Positions 7,999 through 14,263 of a stretch of 23,196 nt of DNA are shown in pieces (the stretch's first letter is position 1; every line of letters begins with the position of its first letter). The DNA comes from Terriglobia bacterium (GTDB taxonomy: Bacteria; Acidobacteriota; Terriglobia; UBA7540). The notes under the pieces were generated by a model. It had not been told where the DNA came from. It did no database searches and saw only the letters and a list, made by a program, of their open reading frames with translations. Location: the NCBI GenBank assembly GCA_020072905.1, contig JAIQGB010000099.1, positions 1 to 23,196 of the forward strand. Reading direction: 5' to 3'. The translations under genes and the position numbers were made by a program.

Positions 7999-8468
7999 AA
8001 TGATTTCTCCCTATGATGGTTCTGGTCGATGAGGCCGATCTTCTCGACGCGGCGCGCGTGCCGGCCGCCTTCGAACTCCGTGGTGAGCCAGGTATCGACG
8101 ATCTTGCGCGCCGTCGCCTCGTCGGTGAGGCGGCCGCCCATGGCGAGCACGTTAGCGTCGTTGTGGGCGCGCGCGAAATAGGCGGAGAGCGTGTCGTTGC
8201 AGGTTGCCGCGCGAATTCCCGGGACCTTGTTGGCCGCGATCGCCACGCCCAGGCCGGTCCCGCACATCAGGACTCCGAAGTCGGCGTCTCTCGACGCCAC
8301 GCTCGCGGCAACCCTTTCGGCGTAGTCCGGATAATCCACGCGCTCGAGCGCCGCCGGGCCGTGGTCTTGCACCTCGATGCCCTTGCTCTGGAGGTAAGCG
8401 CGGACCCTTTCCTTGAGCGCGAAACCCGCGTGGTCGGCACCCAGGGCAATTCTCAGTTTTCTCGACAA
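7995..8468 (-). CDS. rpiB: Ribose-5-phosphate isomerase B
   Basis: This 157-aa RpiB/LacAB-family enzyme interconverts ribose-5-phosphate and ribulose-5-phosphate in the pentose phosphate pathway. Visible motifs are GADHAGF (10-16), the active-site cysteine C69 in LMCGTGLGVAIAANKVPGIRA, and H102 in ARAHNDANVLAMGGR. The start is TTG at 8468. A GGAGG lies 7 bases upstream, and an in-frame TAA occurs only a few codons earlier, so no ATG start is available. The gene overlaps glyA by 4 bases (ATGA). Members with this C-terminal extension (EFEGGRHARRVEKI) are typical. Confidence 0.95.
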   Translation of the reverse strand: MSRKLRIALGADHAGFALKERVRAYLQSKGIEVQDHGPAALERVDYPDYAERVAASVASRDADFGVLMCGTGLGVAIAANKVPGIRAATCNDTLSAYFARAHNDANVLAMGGRLTDEATARKIVDTWLTTEFEGGRHARRVEKIGLIDQNHHREKSL

Positions 8469-8581
8469 GCCGCAGCCTCCGTCGGTTTATTTAACCACAA
8501 ATCGCCGGGGAATGGGCACCCTCATCGGAGCAACCGCCGCGGTCTGCGGGCGGAGAAGACTGCTGCGCAAGCAATCGGTGA

Positions 8582-8611
8582 TTGACAAGCGCGATGCCGG
8601 AGGGGTAGTTT
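8582..8611 (+). promoter_or_regulatory. Possible sigma-70-like promoter for the NmrA-like gene
   Basis: A perfect -35 hexamer TTGACA (8582-8587) is followed after 18 bp by TAGTTT (8606-8611), a weak -10. It lies about 84 bp upstream of the start at 8695, in the divergent spacer opposite rpiB. Confidence 0.35.
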
Positions 8612-8694
8612 CTCCCCCGGATTGCTTCGCGAACTCTGAAGCGACGGCGTCCTCGCATTCTGCACGCGGGAAGATTGCGCGGGAGGTTTTCGTC

Positions 8695-9567
8695 ATGGAC
8701 TTGGTTGTGGGCGCGACAGGAATGCTGGGCAAACAGATCGCCCTGGGCCTTGCCAAGGCGGGACGCAAGGTCCGCGCCATGGTGCGCGGCGGTGCGGCGC
8801 GCGTGGAGGCCAAGGATCTTGTGGCCGCGGGGTTCGACCTCGTTGACGGCGATTTGACGCGCCCGGAGACCCTGGCGGAAGTGTGCGCGGGCATGGAAAC
8901 GGTCATCAGCGGAGCGACGAGCATGCCGCACGGCCGCGACGATGGTTTGCGGCGAGTGGATCTCGAAGGGGGCCTGGCTTTGATTGAGGCGGCCGAGCGG
9001 GCGGGAGTGCCGCACTTCGTCTACGTCTCCTACTCCTGGAACCTGCGCGAACCGTCGGCGCTCGAGACCGCCAAACGCAGTTGCGAGAACCGGTTGCTGC
9101 CCGGCCGCATGACGGCGGTGGTTTTGCGGCCGTCGTTTTTTATGGAAGCCTGGCTCAGCCCTGCTCTCGGCTTCGATCCGCGCCAAGGCAAGGCGCGCAT
9201 CTACGGTTCCGGCGAGGGCAAGATCAGCTACATCTCGATGCGGAATGTCGTCGATTTCGCCGTCGCCACCACACTCAAAGTGGAACGCGGGCCGGTGGCG
9301 CTCGAAATGGGTGGGCCGGAGGCGCTCTCGCAGCTCGAGGTCGTCCAGATTTTCGAGCAGACGCTGGGCAAGAGTTTTACGCTTGAACATGTCCCCGTCG
9401 AAGCGCTGCGCACGCAGCATGCCTCCGCGGACCCTTTGCAAAAGACTTTCGCGGCACTGATGATCGGTTATGCCCGAGGCGATGTCATCCCCGAGGCGCA
9501 TGCCAACGCCGAGCGGTTTGGGGTTAAGCTGCATTCTGTCGCAGACTATGCGCGGACTTTCCGCTGA
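8695..9567 (+). CDS. NmrA-like NAD(P)-binding (atypical SDR) protein
   Basis: This 290-aa protein starts at ATG 8695, with GGGAGG 8 bases upstream, which places the dinucleotide-binding motif at the very N-terminus (MDLVVGATGMLGKQIALGLAKAG; GATGMLG at 6-12). A basic patch (RAMVRG) after the second strand suggests NADP(H) preference. 'VDGDLTRPETL' and 'GVPHFVYVSY' match atypical SDRs of the NmrA/ycf39 type. The C-terminal substrate domain includes ISMRNVVDFA. Such proteins act as oxidoreductases, redox sensors or quinone-binding isomerase-like proteins, and the substrate cannot be read from the sequence. It is monocistronic or followed loosely by the gene at 9635. Confidence 0.85.
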   Translation: MDLVVGATGMLGKQIALGLAKAGRKVRAMVRGGAARVEAKDLVAAGFDLVDGDLTRPETLAEVCAGMETVISGATSMPHGRDDGLRRVDLEGGLALIEAAERAGVPHFVYVSYSWNLREPSALETAKRSCENRLLPGRMTAVVLRPSFFMEAWLSPALGFDPRQGKARIYGSGEGKISYISMRNVVDFAVATTLKVERGPVALEMGGPEALSQLEVVQIFEQTLGKSFTLEHVPVEALRTQHASADPLQKTFAALMIGYARGDVIPEAHANAERFGVKLHSVADYARTFR

Positions 9568-9634
9568 TAGGGCTTACTAAACCCAGATTGATTTGAGGCG
9601 GCCGGGGGCTGCAGGTCCCCAGGAGGAGATGTAT

Positions 9635-10132
9635 ATGCACAGGACAATTTCGCTCAGAGCGACGATGGGGCTCTCTACCCTTCTTATGTTTGCTCTTGCC
9701 GGTGCCGGCGGCCAGGGCAGCCCGTCGGAAGACGACACGGCCTTACGCAAGGCACAAGATGATTTCGCCACAGCCTGGAATAACCACGATGCCCAGGCCA
9801 TGGCCATGGGCTGGGCCGAGGAAGGTGACTGGATCGGGCCGGACGGGAATGTGGCCCAGGGGCGGGCAGCGGTCGAGAACCTCCTGGCGGAGGCACACAC
9901 GGGCGATTCCGCCACGAGCAAAATCGCGATTAAGGTCAACAGCGTTCGCTTCCTGAAGCCCGACGTCGCGGTGGTGGACGCTGAGTGCGAGTTGACGGGG
10001 ATGCGCGACTTCTTCGACAAACCCTTGCCGACACTGAAGGTCCTTGCGACAACGGTGGCGGTGAAAAAGGACGGGAAGTGGCGGACGGCTGTTTATCGGG
10101 CGTTCGTGCCACCGCCGCCTTCGGAAGACTAA
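9635..10132 (+). CDS. Exported DUF4440/SnoaL-like (SgcJ/EcaC family) protein
   Basis: This 165-aa protein starts at ATG 9635, which has AGGAGG 8 bases upstream. An ATG at 9629 is too close to that site. An N-terminal signal peptide (MHRTISLRATMGLSTLLMFALAGAGG) is followed by one NTF2-like domain. The domain opens with an Ala/Asp-rich helix (LRKAQDDFATAWNNHDAQAMAMGWAEEGDWIGPDG), then GRAAVENLLAE, then strands ending in KKDGKWRTAVYRAFVPPPP. This is the standard DUF4440 pattern. Members are small cone-shaped folds that bind ligands or catalyse isomerase-like reactions, with function usually unassigned. It is exported to the periplasm or outside. Confidence 0.8.
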   Translation: MHRTISLRATMGLSTLLMFALAGAGGQGSPSEDDTALRKAQDDFATAWNNHDAQAMAMGWAEEGDWIGPDGNVAQGRAAVENLLAEAHTGDSATSKIAIKVNSVRFLKPDVAVVDAECELTGMRDFFDKPLPTLKVLATTVAVKKDGKWRTAVYRAFVPPPPSED

Positions 10133-10389
10133 ACCGGAGCCATGCCTCCTCACTTCGCTCGCCTGCTGGGGAGCAGCGCCACAGAAGGACGGAGGGTCCC
10201 GGGCTATTCTTCTCACGCCGTGCTCCGATGCCACTTCCGGGCCTTCAATCCCTCCTTCTCCCTGCTACTTGTTGGGCTGTGCGCGCCTCCAACAACCATC
10301 TCCGGCTGCGCCCTGGTGTGGCGGGCGGGTCGGAGCACAGGACTAACACTCAGGGCGAGTGAATACATCTCAGCGGTGGGAGACGCGCG

Positions 10390-10842
10390 ATGAATAGCAA
10401 TCGGCTGGCCACGGCGGCCGCGGTGTTGGTGGCGACGGTGGCTCTAGCGCCCGCGGCCGAGAATCTGCGGCTCAATCCGCATCTCGATTATTCGAGTGAC
10501 AGTCATGATGGGCCGCTCATCACCGGCGGCCACCTGGGAGAAGGGACTGTCGAGGGGAAGCCCAGTTACGTCATTTTCTACGGCGAGGGCTGATTCAATT
10601 CCAAGCGGCAGGCACGACGCACCGTGAACCTTTACGAGAAGTACAGGGGCCGCGTGCAGTTCGTGATTGTCGACTTGGACCGCGGCCGGTCGGCCGCACA
10701 GAAAGAATTACAGAGCAGGTACTATCGGGGCTACATTCCGCACCTCACGATTCTCGATAGGGCGGGGAAAGTCCTGTACAACCAGGCCGGCGAGGCCGAT
10801 GAGACGGCCCTGGCGACGATCCTGGACCAGGCCTTGAAGTGA
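10390..10842 (+). CDS. Exported thioredoxin-fold protein with in-frame TGA at the redox-active position (probable selenoprotein, UxxS)
   Basis: The reading frame from ATG 10390 (GGGAG 8 bases upstream) to TGA 10840-10842 is 150 residues if the TGA at 10591-10593 is read as selenocysteine (residue 68). Before it are a signal peptide (MNSNRLATAAAVLVATVALAPAA) and the strand PSYVIFYGEG. After it, in the same frame, come FNSKRQARR, a helix, the strand VQFVIVDLD, and YIPHLTIL with the conserved cis-proline (P117). The segment around residue 68 aligns without gaps to thioredoxin, with U on the first active-site cysteine and S71 on the second (UxxS). A stem-loop lies at 10610-10631, its loop about 23 nt after the TGA. 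The family suggests an envelope thiol/selenol oxidoreductase. Alternatives are a nonsense mutation or a base error from TGC/TGT. selA, selB and selC are not in the window. Confidence 0.75.
10610..10631 (+). promoter_or_regulatory. Candidate bacterial SECIS-like stem-loop
   Basis: Downstream of the in-frame TGA, AGG-CACG (10610-10616) pairs with CGTG-CCT (10623-10626 and 10629-10631). There is a 2-base bulge (aa, 10627-10628) and a six-base loop ACGCAC (10617-10622). The spacing of about 23 nt from TGA to the apical loop lies in the range reported for bacterial SECIS elements. The loop does not start with G or GG as many do, so the assignment is tentative. Confidence 0.3.
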
Positions 10843-11094
10843 GGCGATGCGCGGATGGTTCCTTGGGGACCCGATTCACTCTGGGATCGGCACGGCATCC
10901 TCCGCAATGCTCGCTACTCCCTGCGGCCTCGCCTTTGTGGCTGGAGCCTGCGACGGAGCTGGCGGCGGGATTGCATTTGAACCTTTTTGTTGCCGCCCAG
11001 GCGAAACGCTTGACGGAGCCGGCTGTCCGGTGGAAGCTACGGTATATGTGCCTTCCGCCAAGGCCGTGACCGCAGGCCTGGGAGGGCCGAACTC

Positions 11095-11870
11095 ATGAAA
11101 ATCGGCATCGACAGCTACTGCTTCCACCGGTTCTTCGGGGAGGTGTATCCGCAGCAATTGCCGCCGCCCCGGCGGATGACGCTGGAAAACTTTCTGGCTC
11201 GGGCCGCGAAACTGGGGGCGGACGGCGTTTCGCTGGAGTCGTGTTTTTTCCCCAGCCTTTCTTCGGATTACTTGCGCCAGGTCAAACGCCTGCTTGACGA
11301 CTACGAGTTCGACCGGGTGTACGCCTGGGGGCATCCCGACGGCCTGGAAGGCGGCTTGAACCAGCAGGCTTACAAGGGACCATCATGCTCCGCGAGGCTG
11401 TCAAAGTTGCGGAGTCCTGGGGGATCAAGATGGCCATCGAGAACCACATTGACTTCACGGCGGACGAGATGGTGCACCTGCTGGACGCGGTCGATTCTTC
11501 CTACCTCGGGATCAACTTCGACACCGGCAACTTTCTGCGGCTTCTGGACGATCCCATCAAAGGCATGGCGAAGCTGGCGCCACGCGTATACGCGACGCAT
11601 ATCAAGGACTTGAAAGTGCAGAAGGGCGTTCCGGCGGACGAGTGGTACTTCTTTTCGAGCGCGCCCGTCGGCGACGGGGTCGTGGACAATCAAAAGCTGG
11701 TCCAGATGCTCGCAGATGCTGGCTTCGATGGCGTGCTGGCCGTCGAGATCGACTTCCTTCATCCCGATTACAACAACGACGAAGACGCCGCGGTGGCGAG
11801 AAGCGTCGTGGAACTCCGCAGACTCGCGCAGGGCGTTTTGCCTGACAGTCCGGCTGTCCCCACACCGTGA
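11095..11870 (+). pseudogene. Sugar phosphate isomerase/epimerase (xylose-isomerase-like TIM barrel), disrupted
   Basis: Two frames together make one AP-endonuclease-2-type TIM barrel protein. Frame 1 runs from ATG 11095 (MKIGIDSYCFHRFFGEVYP... DGVSLESCFFPS ... RVYAWGHPDGLEGGLNQQAYKG) to about 11375, then continues as nonsense to 11613. Frame 2 carries the rest from about 11382 (LREAVKVAESWGIKMAIENHIDFTADE, LGINFDTGNFLRL, THIKDLKVQK, AVEIDFLHPDYNNDE) to TGA 11868-11870. The metal-ligand region (AIENH, FDTGN, THIKD) is intact. Between the parts, about 35 residues expected of the family (the second to third barrel units) are missing. This implies a deletion not divisible by three. An ATG at 11385 could start the second part alone, but half a barrel is unlikely to fold. 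The gene is dead or misassembled. Confidence 0.75.
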
Positions 11871-11949
11871 GTTAGGAGTGAAACAGACGTTCGCACCATC
11901 GGAGCATATCGGATCCATTGCCGTTGGGCGGCCCGATCTCGCGCGGGCT

Positions 11950-11978
11950 TTGCGTTTCTGTGCCGGATTCGCTATAAG
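11950..11978 (+). promoter_or_regulatory. Sigma-70-like promoter for the LRV-repeat gene
   Basis: TTGCGT (11950-11955), a 17-bp spacer, then TATAAG (11973-11978) lie 43 bp upstream of the start codon at 12021. The -10 matches consensus at 5 of 6 positions. Confidence 0.5.
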
Positions 11979-12020
11979 ATGTAGGGTACGCTAGCCCCCG
12001 GCCGTCCGAGGAGAGGCTCG

Positions 12021-12572
12021 ATGACAACCACCGATGTCCGTAAGAGATTTGCAGCCAAGAAGGTCCATCGCGGCTCGCAGGTTATTTTTGGTGAGCGCCA
12101 GAAGCTCCGCGAAGTTCTGCAATCGGTGCAGCGGGACCGCCGCCGGTCGCGCGCGCGAACCCTGCGGGAGGTCCGTCTGCTCAAGGCGCTGATCGATGCG
12201 CGAACCGAAGAGCTCAACGGTGTCAATCCCCATTGGGATCGCAAGTTCCAGAAGGGTCAGGACTCGAATACCACCGGGCGTGAACTGCTCCATCTCGCCG
12301 CCACTCTTCCCGCCGACGACTACCTGCTGGCGCGAGTGGTCACGGACCATCGCAACGCCCCTGCCGAGTTGCTGGTCCGCCTGGCCGACCACCCTTACGA
12401 CGCGGTGCGGGAGAACGTCGCCCGGCACCCGCAGACACCTCCCGAAGTCCTGCGGCGGCTGGCGGAGAACCTGGACGAGCCGCTTTGGATATTGGTCGCC
12501 TGTAACCCCTCGACCCCGGCGGACCTGCGCGATCCCCTCCGCGCGCGGATGCGCGAAATGGCCGAAGTTTAG
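12021..12572 (+). CDS. Leucine-rich-repeat-variant (LRV)-like protein
   Basis: This 183-aa protein, not exported, starts at ATG 12021 with GAGGAGAGG just upstream. The first 80 residues are highly basic and helical (RDRRRSRARTLREVRLLKALIDA). Residues about 85-170 form three to four helical repeats of about 24 residues with the LRV pattern: 'ARVVTDHRNAPAELLVRLADHPYDAVRENVARHPQTPPEVLRRLAENLDE...' split over successive units, each with N/HP..P.E.L..LA. LRV domains are HEAT/ARM-like solenoids, originally described near nif genes, and usually mediate protein contacts. Nothing nearby suggests a partner. The exact function is unknown. Confidence 0.65.
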   Translation: MTTTDVRKRFAAKKVHRGSQVIFGERQKLREVLQSVQRDRRRSRARTLREVRLLKALIDARTEELNGVNPHWDRKFQKGQDSNTTGRELLHLAATLPADDYLLARVVTDHRNAPAELLVRLADHPYDAVRENVARHPQTPPEVLRRLAENLDEPLWILVACNPSTPADLRDPLRARMREMAEV

Positions 12573-12632
12573 AAGCAACTCGCTTCCTACCCATCGTTTC
12601 CATCCATCTGCCATTCTGTCCGTCGGAAGGGA

Positions 12633-12647
12633 AGGCCAATTTGGCCT
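12633..12647. promoter_or_regulatory. Short palindrome upstream of the MocR gene
   Basis: AGGCCAA-t-TTGGCCT is a perfect inverted repeat with 7-bp arms. It lies about 26 bp upstream of the -35 of the MocR promoter and could be a second regulatory site. Confidence 0.3.
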
Positions 12648-12655
12648 GCCGTACA

Positions 12656-12720
12656 ATTGGACTGCTTGGCTCTTTACATTGAACCGCGTCTGCTCTAGAT
12701 TGGACTGTAGACACAGTCCA
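12656..12720. promoter_or_regulatory. Putative MocR autoregulatory operator
   Basis: A perfect inverted repeat with 8-bp arms TGGACTGT and ACAGTCCA around AGAC occupies 12701-12720. Its left half extends to ATTGGACTG (12699-12707), which is repeated directly at 12656-12664, 43 bp upstream (about four helical turns). The two copies flank the -35/-10 of the promoter. MocR regulators such as GabR and PdxR bind paired direct or inverted half-sites over their own promoters, so this fits autoregulation. Binding itself is inference. Confidence 0.55.
12673..12701 (+). promoter_or_regulatory. Promoter of the MocR-decarboxylase genes
   Basis: TTTACA (12673-12678), a 17-bp spacer and TAGATT (12696-12701) lie 37 bp upstream of the start codon at 12738. 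The palindrome at 12701-12720 overlaps the end of the -10 and the expected transcription start. Confidence 0.5.
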
Positions 12721-12737
12721 GGTCTGGAGAGGCGTCT

Positions 12738-14258
12738 ATGCTCATCACTCTGGATTCGAGCCTGCATCAGCCGCTCTACGTACAAATCCGCGACCAGATT
12801 CGAGGAAGGATTCTCTCCGGCGCGCTGACGACCGGCGAGCGACTAGAGCCCAGCCGCGAACTCGCCAAGCAGCTTGGCGTTCACCGCACGACGGTGAGCA
12901 ACGCGTACGCGGAACTGGAAGCCGAGGGACTGATTCAGGGGACCGTCGGGCGGGGCACCTTCGTCTCGCCTTTTGCGGCCACACTGCGGGAGAGCGGACC
13001 CGCGCGGCGCCGCCCCGCGAACGACTTCTACTGGGACAGCTTCTTCGCCCCCGACCAGCAAGACGACTCGCTGGGCCGGCTGATGGCGAGCGCGCTCGAG
13101 CCGGGCGCGATTTCTTTCGCCGCCACGCACGCTTCCTCGGAACTCTGTCCCATGGATCTGATCCGCCGCGCCACGGAAGCGGTGCTGCGCCGCGAGGGCG
13201 CTCGCTTGGTCCAATACGGCTCGACGGATGGCTACGCGCCGCTCAAGCAATACCTCCAGGGGAGGCTGCGCCGGGACGGCATTGCCGTTGAGCTGGACGA
13301 ACTGCTCATCACCAGCGGCTGCCAGCAGTCGCTCGACCTGCTGCGGCGGATCCTCGTGGCGCCGGGCGACGCGGTGGCCTGCGAGAATCCCACCTATCCT
13401 GGCTTGTGGCACGTGTTCGACACGCCCGGAGCGCGGCTGATCGGGATCCCCGTCGGGCCGGAGGGCATGGACCTGGACTTCCTGGAAGCCGTCCTCGAGC
13501 AGAACAAGGTGAAATTGATTCTCACCAGTCCCAATTTCCAGAACCCCACGGGCCGCACGATGCCGCTGGCCGCGCGCAAACGGCTGCTCGAGCTCGCGGT
13601 GCGCTTCCAGGTCCCCATTGCCGAGGACGACATTTACGGCGTTCTCCGTTACAGCGGGCGCGAACTCCCTCCGCTCAAGGCGCTTGACATGGCGGGGCAG
13701 GTGGTCTACCTGAACAGCTTCTCCAAGATCGGCTTCCCGGGATTCCGCGTGGGGTGGATGGTGGCGTCGCGGCGGGCGATGGAGCGGTTGCGCACCGCCA
13801 AGCAGCGCGCCGATTTGCACACCAACCTGCTCGGGCAGGCGATGCTCGAGGAATTCGGACGGCGCGGCTGGCTCGACAAGCTGATCCGCCGCAGCCGAAA
13901 AGTTTACGAGCACAAACTGGATATCCTGCGGCGCACGGTAGAGTCAAGCTTCCCGCCTGAGGTCAAAGTCAATTACCCCGAGGGCGGCATGGCGGTTTGG
14001 GTGGAGCTGCCGGCGGGCCTGGACGCGGTCGAATTGCTGGTGAAGGCGCGGGACCGGCACGTGGTCTTTGCTCCCTCCCGATTTTTCTATTTTCAGAACC
14101 CGCGGCACAATGCCTTCCGCCTGTGTTTTACTTCGGTCTCGGACGAGCTGCTTGAAAAGGGCGTCCGCACGCTCGGTGAGTTGCTCGAGTCGGAGGTGCG
14201 TCGCAGCAAGTCCGGCAAGAAGCCCCTGACCGTGGAATCGGGTATGGCGCTGGTTTAG
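12738..14258 (+). CDS. MocR-type regulator (GntR HTH fused to aminotransferase-like domain)
   Basis: This 506-aa protein starts at ATG 12738 with GGAGAGG 5 bases upstream. Residues about 12-77 form a GntR winged helix-turn-helix (PLYVQIRDQIRGRILSGAL, then ELAKQLGVHRTTVSNAYAELEAEGLI). A linker follows, then a fold-type I aminotransferase domain. The PLP-binding lysine is K330 in SFSKIGFPGFRVGW, and other PLP-contact motifs are visible (NPTYPG, SPNFQNPTG, AEDDIYG). MocR proteins sense PLP or a PLP adduct and control B6 or amine/amino-acid metabolism genes. The neighbours fit: a PLP-dependent decarboxylase follows directly, and pdxS/pdxT lie downstream. It could be a PdxR-like activator of pdxST, but the exact effector is not shown by sequence. 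Confidence 0.9.
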   Translation: MLITLDSSLHQPLYVQIRDQIRGRILSGALTTGERLEPSRELAKQLGVHRTTVSNAYAELEAEGLIQGTVGRGTFVSPFAATLRESGPARRRPANDFYWDSFFAPDQQDDSLGRLMASALEPGAISFAATHASSELCPMDLIRRATEAVLRREGARLVQYGSTDGYAPLKQYLQGRLRRDGIAVELDELLITSGCQQSLDLLRRILVAPGDAVACENPTYPGLWHVFDTPGARLIGIPVGPEGMDLDFLEAVLEQNKVKLILTSPNFQNPTGRTMPLAARKRLLELAVRFQVPIAEDDIYGVLRYSGRELPPLKALDMAGQVVYLNSFSKIGFPGFRVGWMVASRRAMERLRTAKQRADLHTNLLGQAMLEEFGRRGWLDKLIRRSRKVYEHKLDILRRTVESSFPPEVKVNYPEGGMAVWVELPAGLDAVELLVKARDRHVVFAPSRFFYFQNPRHNAFRLCFTSVSDELLEKGVRTLGELLESEVRRSKSGKKPLTVESGMALV

Positions 14259-14263
14259 GAGGG

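Noticed and set aside
7045..8016. Plus-strand open frame of 323 codons opposite glyA
   Set aside because: glyA on the other strand has all its catalytic motifs, and the antisense product shows no recognisable domain.
9604..9620. GGGG...CCCC hairpin just before the DUF4440 gene
   Set aside because: The stem is only four to five pairs, has no T-tract, and sits within the leader carrying the ribosome-binding site, so it is too weak to call a terminator or riboswitch.
10133..10389. Spacer before the thioredoxin-like gene
   Set aside because: Open frames here run through both strands without family signals. No clear promoter, terminator or RNA gene could be supported.
10847..11098. 83-codon plus frame overlapping the epimerase start by 4 bases
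   Set aside because: The ATGA-like overlap and position are suggestive, but the sequence is low-complexity Gly/Ala/Cys with no conserved pattern. The 10843-11094 spacer shows nothing else.
12843..13913. Minus-strand open frame of 356 codons opposite the MocR gene
   Set aside because: It is entirely within a well-recognised MocR coding region and is compositionally a mirror of it, with no motif or ribosome-binding site.
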